A stretch of 64,000 nucleotides of DNA from Yersinia massiliensis (GTDB lineage Bacteria > Pseudomonadota > Gammaproteobacteria > Enterobacterales > Enterobacteriaceae). The position numbers were made by a program, and so were the translations under genes. Under the pieces are notes generated by a model. That model was not told the origin of the DNA. It did not search any database and worked only from the letters and a program-made list of their open reading frames with translations. Where the stretch lies: contig NZ_CP028487.1 in assembly GCF_003048255.1 (NCBI RefSeq), positions 1,488,001 through 1,552,000 on the forward strand, in the 5' to 3' direction. This document shows, in pieces, positions 20,334 through 29,923 of this stretch; position 1 is the stretch's first letter, and every line of letters begins with the position of its first letter.

Positions 20334-20812
20334 AATTACTGAGCCTGATGTTTGGCCTGTTGCTGAGTGGGAGTGTCTTTGCGGCCATCGATACCTACAC
20401 CTTCAAATCTGAAGCGCAAGAGCAGCAGTATCGCGAGCTGACCGAGCAGCTACGTTGCCCTAAATGCCAGAACAACAGCATTGCTGATTCCAATGCCATC
20501 ATTGCCGCGGATATGCGTGGAAAGGTGTACGAACTCCAGCAGCAGGGGAACTCCAAACAGCAAATCATTGATTATATGGTGGCCCGTTACGGTAACTTCG
20601 TGACTTATGAACCGCCAGTGACAGCGGCGACAATCATCTTATGGGTTGGGCCCGCGCTGTTTGTGCTCATTGGCGCAACAGTGGTTGTCTTACGCGCTCG
20701 TCGGCGAGTAGAGAAAGACGTACCGCTTTCTGAGCAGGAACGGCAGCGATTACAAAAATTGTTGGCTGAACATTCGACCCAATCAGAACCGACTGACAGG
20801 AAACAACCATAA
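20330..20812 (+). CDS. ccmH: Cytochrome c maturation thioreductase CcmH
   Basis: Periplasmic thiol protein of the haem-ligation complex with the LRCPKCQNN active motif (Cys43 and Cys46), an N-terminal signal peptide ending near residue 19 and one C-terminal membrane span (about 101-121). In E. coli CcmH is a 350-residue fusion with the CcmI domain; here it is a separate 160-residue protein followed by ccmI. The ccmI ATG overlaps the stop by one base. Confidence 0.95.
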   Translation: MKLLSLMFGLLLSGSVFAAIDTYTFKSEAQEQQYRELTEQLRCPKCQNNSIADSNAIIAADMRGKVYELQQQGNSKQQIIDYMVARYGNFVTYEPPVTAATIILWVGPALFVLIGATVVVLRARRRVEKDVPLSEQERQRLQKLLAEHSTQSEPTDRKQP

Positions 20813-22032
20813 TGGCTTTTTGGCTGATAGTGATTATTTTACTGGCGGTCGCGGGGGCCTTATTGGTCATTCCGGCCATGCGACAGAATAACCCTTCCGG
20901 GGTGACGACCCGGGATGCGCTCAACAAGGCTATTTATCAAGACCGATTATCTGAACTGGCTGAAGATGAAGCGCAAGGTGTCGTTGAGCAGCGGCCTGAA
21001 TTGATTCAAGAGCTGCAACAAAACCTACTGACGGATATTCCCCAGCAAGCAGAAGAAACCAGAAGCCCAATCAACCGCTGGGCGTTATTGCCTGGCGTCA
21101 TCATTATGGTGCTGCTTTCTGTGGGCTTATACCTAAAAACGGGTGGTTTAACGCAGGTGCAAGCGTGGCATCAGGTCGAAGCGCAAATGCCTGAATTACG
21201 CGCCAGAGTGGCCAATGAACGGGCTGAACCCCTCACCATGGAAGAGATCGCGCGTTTAGGGCTGGGGTTGCGGACGTCTTTGCAGCATGATCAAGGTAAC
21301 GTCGACGATTGGATGATGCTGGGTAGAGTCGGGATGGCGCTCAATAACGCCACGACCGCGACTCAAGCCTTTGCCAAGGCCTACCAGCTCGCGCCGACGA
21401 ATGATGATGTCAGATTCGGTTATGCAGAAGTGCTGACACGTTCCAACGATCCACAAGATAATCAGTTAGCCACTCAGATGCTGCGGAGCATGGTGGGGCA
21501 GGATCACAACAACCTGCGAGCCATGAGCTTATTAGCTTTTAATGCTTTTGAGCAAGGCGATTTTAAACAAGCCATTGGCGCATGGGAAGTTATGCTAAAA
21601 TTGCTGCCGGCTGGCGATTCACGCGTAGAAGTGATAAAACGCAGTATTGCACAAGCCAGATCACAGGCTGGGCAGGAAACAGCTACACTGGGAATAGAGG
21701 TTTCACTATCATCTGAAGCAACCCGACAGTTACCCCAACAGGGAACACTGATTTTATCGGTAACCGATGGCACAAATCCGGTGCCGGTTGCCGTAAAGCA
21801 ATTGCCGTTGAGTCGATTCCCGCTATCTATCGCGCTGGATGACAGCAATGCAATGATGCCTGAGCGCTTGCTTTCATCGTTGCAGCAGGTAAAAGTGCGT
21901 GCGCGTATTTCGCGAGATGGCACGGTCAATCCGCAGTCGGGTGACTGGTATGGCGAAAGCGATGTGCAGGATTTCAGTGGAAAAGGGCAGCCTCAGACGA
22001 TAAATGTTGAGATAAATAAGCAGACCCCTTAA
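20812..22032 (+). CDS. ccmI: Cytochrome c biogenesis protein CcmI
   Basis: Apocytochrome chaperone of the haem-ligation complex. Two N-terminal membrane helices (about residues 1-22 and 87-107) flank a cytoplasmic coiled-coil-prone loop; a periplasmic TPR region (about 160-270) and a C-terminal beta-rich domain follow. Corresponds to the C-terminal half of E. coli CcmH plus an extra domain. Last gene of the ccm operon; mlaA starts 36 bases later, without a terminator between them. Confidence 0.88.
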   Translation: MAFWLIVIILLAVAGALLVIPAMRQNNPSGVTTRDALNKAIYQDRLSELAEDEAQGVVEQRPELIQELQQNLLTDIPQQAEETRSPINRWALLPGVIIMVLLSVGLYLKTGGLTQVQAWHQVEAQMPELRARVANERAEPLTMEEIARLGLGLRTSLQHDQGNVDDWMMLGRVGMALNNATTATQAFAKAYQLAPTNDDVRFGYAEVLTRSNDPQDNQLATQMLRSMVGQDHNNLRAMSLLAFNAFEQGDFKQAIGAWEVMLKLLPAGDSRVEVIKRSIAQARSQAGQETATLGIEVSLSSEATRQLPQQGTLILSVTDGTNPVPVAVKQLPLSRFPLSIALDDSNAMMPERLLSSLQQVKVRARISRDGTVNPQSGDWYGESDVQDFSGKGQPQTINVEINKQTP

Positions 22033-22068
22033 GTGTAAGGGGCTAGCAAGAATTTCATGGAGAAACAT

Positions 22069-22833
22069 ATGAACTACCGCCTGATTGGGCTGGCTTTTGC
22101 AACCGTACTATTAGTCGGGTGTGCCAGTAGCTCGCCGGATCACAGTGAGCAAGGCCGCTCGGATCCGCTAGAAGGTTTTAACCGGGCAATGTTCAATTTC
22201 AACTATGAAGTTCTTGATCCTTACGTCGTGCGCCCAGTTGCCGTTGTCTGGCGTGATTATGTGCCGCAACCGGCGCGTAATGGCATGAGTAACTTCTTGG
22301 GGAACCTTGAAGAGCCGGCGAGCATGGTCAACAGCTTCTTAGTGGGTGACCCCTATAACGCCATGAAGCACTTTAACCGCTTCTTCCTGAATACTATTTT
22401 GGGTATGGGTGGCTTGATTGATGTGGCTGGAATGGCGAACCCTAAACTGGCGAAGGAAGTTCCGCATCGGTTTGGTAGTACGCTGGGCCACTATAATGTC
22501 GGTTATGGGCCATATGTGGTATTACCAGGGTACGGCAGTTTCACGATCCGTGAGGATGGCGGAGACGCAGTTGATTTCGTCTATCCGGTGTTAAGCTATC
22601 TGACCTTCTGGATGTCAGCGGGTAAATGGATGGTTGAAGGGATAGAGACGCGTGCGCAACTGCTAGATTCAGATGGCTTGCTGCGTAACTCTTCAGACCC
22701 ATATTTGATGGTGCGTGAAGCGTACTTCCAACGCTATGATTTCTTAGCCAATGGTGGCCAGTTGAAACCGGAAGTCAACTCAAATGCTCAGGCCATTGAG
22801 GGTGACTTGGAAAGCATCGACTCAGCAAACTGA
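22069..22833 (+). CDS. mlaA: Outer-membrane lipid asymmetry lipoprotein MlaA (VacJ)
   Basis: Outer-membrane lipoprotein that removes misplaced phospholipids from the outer leaflet and passes them to MlaC. A lipoprotein signal with lipobox LVGC ends at about residue 18 and the conserved SDPLEGFNRAMFNFN motif follows. I chose the ATG at 22069 because GGAGA at 22059-22063 precedes it by five bases; the ATG at 22057 would remove that site and put charged residues before the signal. 254 residues. A strong terminator follows. Confidence 0.95.
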   Translation: MNYRLIGLAFATVLLVGCASSSPDHSEQGRSDPLEGFNRAMFNFNYEVLDPYVVRPVAVVWRDYVPQPARNGMSNFLGNLEEPASMVNSFLVGDPYNAMKHFNRFFLNTILGMGGLIDVAGMANPKLAKEVPHRFGSTLGHYNVGYGPYVVLPGYGSFTIREDGGDAVDFVYPVLSYLTFWMSAGKWMVEGIETRAQLLDSDGLLRNSSDPYLMVREAYFQRYDFLANGGQLKPEVNSNAQAIEGDLESIDSAN

Positions 22834-22869
22834 TCGATTCAGTCAGTCAACAGTGACGAGAGCAGAATT

Positions 22870-22898
22870 TAAAAAAGCGCCGAAAGGCGCTTTTTTGT
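22870..22898. terminator. mlaA terminator, first copy of a duplicated hairpin
   Basis: A-run, stem GCGCC-GAAA-GGCGC and T-run, able to work on both strands. The same 29 bases recur exactly at 23608-23636, after the toxin gene. Confidence 0.92.
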
Positions 22899-22966
22899 AT
22901 CTACGATGTATCTACGATGTATCTACGATGTATCTACGTGGCATCGTTGTGTATACTCATCGTAGA
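22899..22966. promoter_or_regulatory. Iterated operator and promoter of the toxin-antitoxin pair
   Basis: ATCTACGATGT is repeated three times in tandem (22899-22909, 22910-22920, 22921-22931), with a partial fourth copy at 22932-22938. The inverted core CATCGTAGA lies at 22958-22966. A TATACT -10-like element sits at 22952-22957. I infer a multi-site operator for autorepression by the antitoxin or the complex. Confidence 0.65.
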
Positions 22967-22989
22967 GACACAAAGTGCAGGAGGTTTTC

Positions 22990-23238
22990 ATGCGTGCCCA
23001 AGCTACATTGCTAAAATGGGGTAATAGCGTTGCATTACGTTTATCCGGTAATCTAAAAACCATCCCAAATTTTGAAGTCGGTGATACCGTCGATATTGAT
23101 ATTAGCGAGCAGGGATTAGTCATTCAAAAAGTGGTCAAAAAACCGCTTACCGAAGAGAGTTTACTGGCCGGTCTGACCGCTTACACAGCTCATGCGGATG
23201 AACGGAGCGATCCCACGGAAAGGGAGTTTGATTATTAA
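22990..23238 (+). CDS. MazE-like antitoxin
   Basis: An 82-residue AbrB/MazE-type protein. The start RAQATLLKWGNSVALRL matches the swapped-hairpin DNA-binding fold of MazE, and the acidic C-terminus (ADERSDPTEREFDY) is the usual toxin-binding tail. The ATG at 22990 is preceded five bases earlier by AGGAGG, so I prefer it to the GTG at 22975. Its stop overlaps the toxin start by one base (TAATG). Expected roles are to neutralise the toxin and repress the operon through the upstream iterated sites. Confidence 0.9.
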   Translation: MRAQATLLKWGNSVALRLSGNLKTIPNFEVGDTVDIDISEQGLVIQKVVKKPLTEESLLAGLTAYTAHADERSDPTEREFDY

Positions 23239-23582
23239 TGTATATACCAAAGCGTGGTGATATTTGTTGGTTGGATTTTGAGCCAACGAAAGGAAAAGAA
23301 ATTGGTAAATATCGTCCCGCGTTAATTCTTTCGCATGAAACGTATAACCGGCTTACGGGGCTGGTGATGTGTTGCCCAGTCAGTAGTAGCGTGCGTGGTT
23401 CACCGACAGAAGTCTCGGTCACCAACTTGGATACGCCCTGCGTAGTGGCAACGACATTAATCCAAACTTTTGGCTGGCGTCAGCGCAAAGCCAAATTTGT
23501 CATTGAGTCCGAAGCTGGCTTATATGATGAGGTATTAGCGAGGCTTATTCCTCTAATTGGTGGCGAGCATTTGATTGCTTAA
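23238..23582 (+). CDS. MazF/PemK-family endoribonuclease toxin
   Basis: A 114-residue protein of the CcdB/PemK fold. It shows the family signature RGDICWLDFEPTKGKEIGKYRPALILS near the start, and CCPVSSS and TLIQTFGWRQRKAKF later. MazF family members cut single-stranded mRNA at short sequences when freed from antitoxin. The ChpB/MazF subgroup cannot be fixed by eye. Overlapped start shows coupling with the antitoxin. The second copy of the 29-base terminator follows. Confidence 0.92.
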   Translation: MYIPKRGDICWLDFEPTKGKEIGKYRPALILSHETYNRLTGLVMCCPVSSSVRGSPTEVSVTNLDTPCVVATTLIQTFGWRQRKAKFVIESEAGLYDEVLARLIPLIGGEHLIA

Positions 23583-23607
23583 CTAACTGTTTATAAAAAA
23601 CAATATA

Positions 23608-23636
23608 TAAAAAAGCGCCGAAAGGCGCTTTTTTGT
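23608..23636. terminator. Bidirectional terminator, second identical copy
   Basis: Identical over 29 bases to 22870-22898. Serves the toxin gene on the plus strand and fadL on the minus strand. Confidence 0.92.
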
Positions 23637-23663
23637 GGGCATCGAGATGCCAATATCAACTGA

Positions 23664-24932
23664 TTAGAAAGCGTAGTTAAAGTTAACGCCGTACAGCAGT
23701 GCAGTACCTTTTGAGTCGAATTGGTACGGAACATTACCCAATGCTGCCGGTGTTCTCTCAGTGATATGCACGTTCTGACCGTGCATATAAGAGATACCGA
23801 CGTCAACAGATGCATCTTTGTTGAAGGCGTAAGTGGTACCGGCACTTATCCAGAAACGGTCTTGGTCTGGAATAGAGATAGTACGGTTATTGGCTGGAAC
23901 TGGGCTATCATCAAACGCGATACCAGTACGGAAGGTCCAATTATCATCGTAGTAATAGGTGGTACCTAACGCGATACGGTAAGCATCTTTGAACCCTTCA
24001 TCCTTCTCAAACAGTACCTGACCGTTGGTTCCGGTTGCTTTCAACTCTTTGAATTGGCTCCAACTGGTGTAGGCCAAGCTATAGTGAATTGCCCATTGCG
24101 GCGCGACTCTGTTGTAGCCGGACACTTCCCAAACTTCTGGCAGGTTCAGGGTTAACGCACCAGGGATGATGGCACCGCCAGTGCCTCTAGGTGGTGGTAA
24201 CTGGCTGCTGAAATCGCCATCAAAATCAATTTTAACTTTTGAACGGTAAGTGAAGCTGTAACGGTTTTCTTTATCCACTTCATACAGGATACCGGCGTTC
24301 CAGCCATAGCCCCACTCTTTACCTTCCATACGGGTGACTTCTGTTTTTGCTGGAATGGTTGGGCCACCCAGTTCACCAATATGACGCACGATCTTCGCAT
24401 CGGCATAAACTGCGTTAAAGCCCAGACCGAAACTGAAGTTTTCATTTAGACGATAAGCTGCCGCCAAGTTCAGGTTAGCGGTTTTAAGGTCGGTCTGCCC
24501 ACCCAATGAACCGGCAATATAATCATCGTTGAATTCAGTTGCCAATCCGTAGTTTGAGGTACCGGAGGCACCAATTGCCCATTGTTCGTTCAGCGGCATA
24601 ATAAAGTGAATGTTTGGAATCCACTCTGATGGCGCAATGTTATTGGCATCGGTGCTACGACCACTGACAGGTGACGTACCACTGATATTGACGTCAGGAT
24701 CGACATAGACCAAACCGCCAGAGAATGAAGGACGATCAAACATAGTCATTGCGGCGGGGTTGCGGCTACCAACAGATGCGTTGTCGGCAACAGCGCCTTC
24801 ACCAGAGAAAGAGCGGCCCAATGCAGCGGCTGAATATTCATTCAGTTGGAAACCTGCCGCAGATACGTTTGAAGAGATAATTGCTACTGCAGCTGCCAGA
24901 GCTGATCGAGTAAACAGGTTTTTCTGGTTCAT
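23664..24932 (-). CDS. fadL: Long-chain fatty-acid outer-membrane transporter FadL
   Basis: Outer-membrane 14-strand beta-barrel that admits long-chain fatty acids. A signal peptide ends near VSAAG, followed by the FadL N-terminal hatch motif [20 protein letters not shown] and NPAAM. The last residues end in NFNYAF, with the terminal phenylalanine typical of outer-membrane proteins. I chose the ATG at 24932, eight bases after GAGG on the minus strand; the TTG at 24938 is too close to that site. 422 residues. A FadR-like palindrome lies about 110 bases upstream. Confidence 0.95.
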   Translation of the reverse strand: MNQKNLFTRSALAAAVAIISSNVSAAGFQLNEYSAAALGRSFSGEGAVADNASVGSRNPAAMTMFDRPSFSGGLVYVDPDVNISGTSPVSGRSTDANNIAPSEWIPNIHFIMPLNEQWAIGASGTSNYGLATEFNDDYIAGSLGGQTDLKTANLNLAAAYRLNENFSFGLGFNAVYADAKIVRHIGELGGPTIPAKTEVTRMEGKEWGYGWNAGILYEVDKENRYSFTYRSKVKIDFDGDFSSQLPPPRGTGGAIIPGALTLNLPEVWEVSGYNRVAPQWAIHYSLAYTSWSQFKELKATGTNGQVLFEKDEGFKDAYRIALGTTYYYDDNWTFRTGIAFDDSPVPANNRTISIPDQDRFWISAGTTYAFNKDASVDVGISYMHGQNVHITERTPAALGNVPYQFDSKGTALLYGVNFNYAF

Positions 24933-25362
24933 GACCAAAACCTCATTGTTTTAATTAATGTTACATACCGTAACAAGAGAATGCGGGATTGTAGGGTCCG
25001 TTATCTGTCAGACAAAGCAGACCAGTGGCTGAAGTATAGGTCCGACCTGTATGAGTGTTGCAAGTGTGTTTTAAGATTTGTTCAAAATTGATCGCAAAAA
25101 ATAGACGTAGTTAACAAAAAACTTACATTTCCGTATCAATTTATGCGCTATTGATGAGCAAACTAACAAAACGACTGTGATATCCATCACTTAATAAGCC
25201 TATAAACAGTAAGTTCTAGTGCCTTCGTGTTTGGGGGAGTAAAATAACAACAGAGAAAAATTTTTCTACGACAAATCGACTTTTTTTTGTATTTATTACT
25301 ATTTGCGTTCGCTGCTAGGCAATTTTCACCTATTTTGAAATGTCCGTTGAGGAGAATTGAAG
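24933..25362. promoter_or_regulatory. fadL-yfcZ divergent intergenic region
   Basis: About 430 bases with no credible gene. The fadL side holds the FadR-like site; the yfcZ side is AT-rich and ends in GGAGA, seven bases before the yfcZ ATG. The yfcZ promoter is not obvious. Confidence 0.5.
25038..25048. promoter_or_regulatory. FadR-like operator upstream of fadL
   Basis: AGGTCCGACCT is a perfect palindrome around one central base and fits the FadR core GGTCNGACC. It lies 106-116 bases upstream of the fadL start. In E. coli, FadR represses fadL. Confidence 0.7.
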
Positions 25363-25674
25363 ATGTCAGATACAACCGATCGTCCAATCAAAAACCGTTG
25401 TAGTGCTGAAGAAACGGCAGCGTGTTGCTGCGTAGATGTAGGCACTGTCATGGACAATACTGACTGTACTGCATCCTACAGCTGTGTGTTTGACAACCGC
25501 GCTGACGCAGAAGCTATGCTGAAATCGCTGACCGAGAAAGCCCGCGCCGTTGAGTCAGAGCCTTGCCTGATTGAACATAAACTGGAAGACGTTGAGGGTG
25601 GTGTACGCTTAACGATAGATTTCACTTTCTCCTGCCAAGCAGAAACCATGATTTTCCAGTTGGGCTTGCGTTAA
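25363..25674 (+). CDS. yfcZ: YfcZ/YiiS family protein
   Basis: A 103-residue member of the YfcZ/YiiS family, of unknown function. It starts at the ATG at 25363, seven bases after GGAGA; the TTG at 25357 is too close to that site. The N-terminal half is cysteine-rich (CSAEETAACCCVDVGTVMDN, then CTASYSC), and the C-terminus ends FSCQAETMIFQLGLR as in E. coli YfcZ. The cysteine cluster could bind metal or respond to redox state, which is inference. Gene order fadL-yfcZ-fadI is as in E. coli. Confidence 0.9.
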   Translation: MSDTTDRPIKNRCSAEETAACCCVDVGTVMDNTDCTASYSCVFDNRADAEAMLKSLTEKARAVESEPCLIEHKLEDVEGGVRLTIDFTFSCQAETMIFQLGLR

Positions 25675-25707
25675 TATTCACGCTGATATCTAAATTGGCT
25701 ATCATCT

Positions 25708-25737
25708 AACGCGGAGCTTTAGGCTTCGCGTTTTTTT
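25708..25737 (+). terminator. Terminator after yfcZ
   Basis: Stem AACGCGGAGC / GGCTTCGCGTT with G-T pairs, followed by seven T. Confidence 0.8.
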
Positions 25738-25924
25738 ATCTTTCTTTAATGAATTTATTGCGTTAAATGCATTGTTTTCGCTGAGACAATTCTACTTTCG
25801 TTTCTTCTCCCCGTTCCCGTAGCTATTACACCAAGCAGTTTTTACATCAAAAAGTTGCTCCTGCTCTCACTTTCCTGCTCTGTAGGTTTACCGAATGTAA
25901 ATATTTGGTTAACAATCATCAGAT

Positions 25925-25937
25925 CAGGTCAGACCTG
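25925..25937. promoter_or_regulatory. FadR operator upstream of fadIJ
   Basis: CAGGTCAGACCTG is a perfect 6-1-6 palindrome matching the FadR core, ending 55 bases before the fadI start. Repression in the absence of long-chain acyl-CoA is expected. Confidence 0.85.
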
Positions 25938-25992
25938 TTCTTTATTACTTTGCTATATTAACAACTGCCACTTTTATTTATCGGGAGCGTTT

Positions 25993-27303
25993 ATGAGTAA
26001 GCCATTACCGCTAGTGACGCGTCAGGGCGATCGTATTGCCATCGTCAGCGGCCTGCGGACCCCTTTTGCCAAGCAGGCAACTGTTTACCATGGCGTGCCC
26101 GCCGTCGATTTGGGCAAAATGGTGGTCAGCGAATTACTGGCTCGCAGTGGCGTCGCTCCTGAATTCATCGATCAATTGGTCTTCGGCCAAGTCGTGCAAA
26201 TGCCGGAAGCGCCTAATATCGCTCGCGAAATTGTCTTAGGTACGGGCATGAGTGTGCATACCGATGCCTACAGTGTCTCACGTGCCTGCGCCACCAGTTT
26301 TCAGGCGGTAGCCAATGTCGCGGAAAGTATCATTGCGGGTTCAGTGACAGTGGGCGTGGCAGGAGGGGCAGATTCTTCTTCCGTGTTGCCTATTGGTGTC
26401 AGCAAAGCGCTAGCGCGCACCTTGGTTGACGTCAACAAAGCGCGCACTTTATCTCAGCGCCTCAAATTGTTCAGCCGATTAAAATTACGTGACCTCCTAC
26501 CCGTAGCCCCCGCAGTGGCAGAATATTCCACGGGTTTACGCATGGGAGATACGGCTGAGCAGATGGCAAAAACCTATGGTATTAGCCGCGAAGATCAGGA
26601 TGCATTAGCGTTGCGCTCGCATCAAATGGCGGCACAAGCTTGGCAGCAGGGGCTGTTGCAGGATGAAGTCATGACGGCCTATATCCCGCCTTATCGTGAT
26701 GCGATTGCCGAAGATAACAATATCCGCAAAGATTCCACATTGGCGCAATACGCCAAACTGCGCCCGGCCTTTGATCGCAAGCACGGCAGTGTCACGGCAG
26801 CCAATAGTACGCCACTGACTGACGGTGCAGCGGCAGTGATGATGATGAGCGAATCAAAAGCGAAAGCGCTCGGTTTACAGCCATTAGGTTACCTACGCAG
26901 TTTTGCTTTTTCCGCGATTGATGTTTGGCAAGACATGCTGTTAGGCCCCTCTTATGCAACGCCACTGGCACTTGATCGTGCTGGCATCACGCTAGCAGAT
27001 TTAACCTTGATTGATATGCATGAAGCCTTTGCGGCACAAACACTGGCGAACTTGAAAATGTTTGCCAGCGAGACTTTTGCGCGTGAAAAATTGGGGCGTA
27101 ACCAAGCTATTGGTGAAGTTGATATGAGCAAGTTCAACGTGTTGGGTGGCTCAATTGCTTATGGTCACCCCTTTGCGGCCACTGGCGCACGTATGATTAC
27201 CCAAACATTGAATGAATTGCGTCGCCGTGGCGGCGGGTTAGGGTTAACCACTGCCTGTGCTGCCGGTGGATTAGGTGCCGCGATGATTTTGGAGGTGGAG
27301 TAA
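25993..27303 (+). CDS. fadI: 3-ketoacyl-CoA thiolase FadI (anaerobic beta-oxidation)
   Basis: Beta subunit of the FadIJ fatty-acid oxidation complex; it cleaves 3-ketoacyl-CoA with CoA. The nucleophilic cysteine is in [10 protein letters not shown] (near residue 99); the catalytic histidine is in [16 protein letters not shown] and a second cysteine in [10 protein letters not shown] chose the ATG at 25993, preceded by GGGAG at 25983-25987, giving 436 residues like E. coli FadI; the frame open upstream to 25855 crosses the FadR site and is not coding. TAATG overlap with fadJ. Confidence 0.97.
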   Translation: MSKPLPLVTRQGDRIAIVSGLRTPFAKQATVYHGVPAVDLGKMVVSELLARSGVAPEFIDQLVFGQVVQMPEAPNIAREIVLGTGMSVHTDAYSVSRACATSFQAVANVAESIIAGSVTVGVAGGADSSSVLPIGVSKALARTLVDVNKARTLSQRLKLFSRLKLRDLLPVAPAVAEYSTGLRMGDTAEQMAKTYGISREDQDALALRSHQMAAQAWQQGLLQDEVMTAYIPPYRDAIAEDNNIRKDSTLAQYAKLRPAFDRKHGSVTAANSTPLTDGAAAVMMMSESKAKALGLQPLGYLRSFAFSAIDVWQDMLLGPSYATPLALDRAGITLADLTLIDMHEAFAAQTLANLKMFASETFAREKLGRNQAIGEVDMSKFNVLGGSIAYGHPFAATGARMITQTLNELRRRGGGLGLTTACAAGGLGAAMILEVE

Positions 27304-29543
27304 TGAATCAAGTAAACGGACTTAATACCCGTGATGAGCCGAAGGTCGTAGAGACCGCAGCAATGACTCCTTCTGTATTTAGCCTCACTCTTCGGCCTGA
27401 CAATATCGGGGTGATCACCATCGATGTTGTTGGCGATAAAGTGAATACCTTAAAGGCTGAATTTGCAGCACAAATCGCCGAAATACTGCAACAAGCGCAG
27501 GCTTTGCCGCAATTACAGGGGCTGGTGGTGATTTCAGGTAAACCAGATTCGTTTATTGCGGGGGCTGATATCACCATGATTGCAGCTTGCCGTAGCGCAC
27601 AAGATGCGCGGAAATTAGCCCAAAAAGGGCAATCAATCTTAGCTCAAATCGCGGCATTCCCTGTGCCAGTGGTCGCGGCTATCCACGGAGCTTGTCTCGG
27701 CGGTGGCTTAGAGTTGGCGCTGGCGTGCCACAGTCGTATCTGTTCATTGGACGATAAAACAGTACTGGGGCTGCCTGAAGTACAACTGGGCTTGCTGCCC
27801 GGTTCTGGCGGAACACAACGCTTACCGCGCCTAGTGGGCGTTAGTAAGGCGTTGGATATGATTCTAACAGGCAGGCAGGTTCGTGCTCGTCAGGCGCTTA
27901 AAATGGGGCTGGTGGACGATGCGGTACCACGAGATATTTTGCTGGAAGTGGCTATCGAACGAGCCAAAGCCGGTTGGCTTGATAAGCCCGTATTGCCTTG
28001 GCAAGAGCGTTTGCTCAGTGGGCCATTAGGTAAAGCACTTCTCTTTAGCATTGTGCGCAAGAAAACGCTGGCGAAGACCAAAGGCCATTATCCAGCAGCT
28101 GAACGTATTATTGACGTGGTGCGTAAGGGGCTGGATCACGGCAGTGCCAGTGGTTATGAGGCTGAAGCGACTGCATTTGGTGAATTAGCCATGACCCCGC
28201 AATCTGCGGCATTGCGCAGCTTGTTTTTTGCCACTACATCACTGAAAAAAGAAACCGGCGGGGATGCACAGCCTCGTGTTATTCACCGTGTTGGGGTGCT
28301 TGGTGGCGGGCTGATGGGTGGCGGCATTGCGAATGTCACGGCAACCCGCGCGGGGTTACCTGTTCGCATCAAAGATATTAATCCACAAGGGATCAATCAG
28401 GCGCTCAAATATACGTGGGACGCTCTAGGTAAACGCGTGCGCAGCAAACGAATGCGCCCCGCTGAGCGGCAACGACAGATGATGCTAATTTCTGGTAGCA
28501 CGGATTACCGTGGTTTTGACACCATTGATATCGTGGTTGAGGCAGTATTTGAAGATTTATCTCTGAAGCAACAAATGGTTGCAGATATTGAGCGTTTTGG
28601 CGCGGCGCATACCATTTTTGCCTCCAATACATCGTCATTGCCCATCGGCCAAATTGCAGCTCAGGCGCAGCGACCAGAGCAAGTTATCGGCCTACATTAC
28701 TTTAGTCCCGTCGATAAAATGCCGTTGGTTGAAGTGATCCCCCATGCAAAAACCAGCGAAGAAACCATTGCGACGACAGTGGCTTTAGCCCGTAAACAGG
28801 GGAAAACAGCCATTGTGGTGGCTGATCGCGCCGGTTTCTATGTCAATCGCATTTTGGCCCCTTATATCAATGAGGCCTCCCGCTGCTTGCTAGACGGGGA
28901 ACCTATCGATTCTATCGACAGTGCATTGGTTGATTTTGGTTTCCCTGTGGGGCCAATCACATTACTGGATGAAGTCGGTATTGATGTGGGAACTAAAATT
29001 ATGCCGATTCTGGTTGAACAATTAGGGCCACGTTTTGCTGCGCCGTCGTCGTTTGATGTCATTTTGCAAGATGGCCGCAAAGGGCGCAAAAACGGCCGTG
29101 GTTTTTATTTATACCCTACCCAAAAAAGCAGCGGATTTAAGTGGAAACGAAGCACAGCAAAACAAGTGGATCCTAGCGTTTATGTGTTACTTGGCGTCAC
29201 CCCTAAGCCCCATCTTGGCGCGGCTGTGATAGCGCAGCGATGCACAATGATGATGCTGAACGAGGCCGCTCGCTGCTTAGATGAGTCCATCATTCGTCAT
29301 GCACGGGATGGTGACATTGGCGCGGTATTTGGTATTGGCTTCCCGCCGTTCCTTGGTGGGCCATTCCGATATATGGATAGTTTGGGTGCCGATACCGTCG
29401 TGAAAACGCTCAAATTGCTGGCGCAACAGTACGGTGATCGTTTTGAGCCTTGCCCGTTGCTGGTCACCATGGCTGAACATCACCAGCGTTTTTACCCAGA
29501 GGAAAATAGCGATAATACGGTGTCTGTAAACCCTGTTGTTTAG
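27303..29543 (+). CDS. fadJ: Fatty-acid oxidation complex alpha subunit FadJ
   Basis: Multifunctional enzyme with an N-terminal enoyl-CoA hydratase domain (about residues 25-210, with IAGADI and [14 protein letters not shown]) and a C-terminal 3-hydroxyacyl-CoA dehydrogenase (about 330-740, with the NAD motif [13 protein letters not shown] and the [15 protein letters not shown] region). The 746 residues exceed E. coli FadJ (714), mainly by an N-terminal extension of about 25 residues and a few tail residues. Works with FadI in anaerobic beta-oxidation. Confidence 0.96.
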   Translation: MNQVNGLNTRDEPKVVETAAMTPSVFSLTLRPDNIGVITIDVVGDKVNTLKAEFAAQIAEILQQAQALPQLQGLVVISGKPDSFIAGADITMIAACRSAQDARKLAQKGQSILAQIAAFPVPVVAAIHGACLGGGLELALACHSRICSLDDKTVLGLPEVQLGLLPGSGGTQRLPRLVGVSKALDMILTGRQVRARQALKMGLVDDAVPRDILLEVAIERAKAGWLDKPVLPWQERLLSGPLGKALLFSIVRKKTLAKTKGHYPAAERIIDVVRKGLDHGSASGYEAEATAFGELAMTPQSAALRSLFFATTSLKKETGGDAQPRVIHRVGVLGGGLMGGGIANVTATRAGLPVRIKDINPQGINQALKYTWDALGKRVRSKRMRPAERQRQMMLISGSTDYRGFDTIDIVVEAVFEDLSLKQQMVADIERFGAAHTIFASNTSSLPIGQIAAQAQRPEQVIGLHYFSPVDKMPLVEVIPHAKTSEETIATTVALARKQGKTAIVVADRAGFYVNRILAPYINEASRCLLDGEPIDSIDSALVDFGFPVGPITLLDEVGIDVGTKIMPILVEQLGPRFAAPSSFDVILQDGRKGRKNGRGFYLYPTQKSSGFKWKRSTAKQVDPSVYVLLGVTPKPHLGAAVIAQRCTMMMLNEAARCLDESIIRHARDGDIGAVFGIGFPPFLGGPFRYMDSLGADTVVKTLKLLAQQYGDRFEPCPLLVTMAEHHQRFYPEENSDNTVSVNPVV

Positions 29544-29923
29544 AGTGTGAGCAGGATCACTGCCTGCAATTCTTGCGGTTAAGGTGGCTGTACACAGGGG
29601 GCAACCCGCGCTACCTTAAGCCGGAATCACGTGAAGTGACTATTCGTGCCAAAATGAATTAATCGCTACTTATTGGCAGGTAGTAGAGTTTAGATTAAGC
29701 TATTGATATGGTTATTATGTAACCAATCAGGGTTGGCTGCCGGGGTAACCGGTGTGAAAACAGCCATTTTATTTACTTTAAGTTTCAGGCAAAATGCCCG
29801 GCCGCCATAGAGAGACGGCGCGTTATCGTTATGAAGTTTCTTTATCTTCGGGTAAAGGTTTCGGCGGTACAGCACGCAAAGCGTTTCTGTATAGCGTTAT
29901 TTGGTTAACAAAAACGGTGCAAT
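29544..29923. other. fadJ-sixA intergenic region
   Basis: 380 bases with no credible gene. An imperfect inverted repeat TTAAGGTGGC (29579-29588) / GCTACCTTAA (29610-29619) lies near the fadJ end and may be a weak stem-loop; no T-run follows. Smaller stems occur around 29790-29820. No clear ribosome site precedes sixA. Confidence 0.4.

Noticed and set aside
22899..22938. CRISPR array
   Set aside because: The 11-bp units are directly adjacent without spacers and no cas gene is nearby; they fit a toxin-antitoxin operator.
25855..25992. Upstream extension of fadI from an earlier in-frame start
   Set aside because: The extension covers the FadR operator, lacks a ribosome site and is not conserved; the ATG at 25993 fits the family length.
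29690..29875. 61-codon minus-strand frame between fadJ and sixA
   Set aside because: No ribosome site, mixed composition and no neighbour on the same strand.
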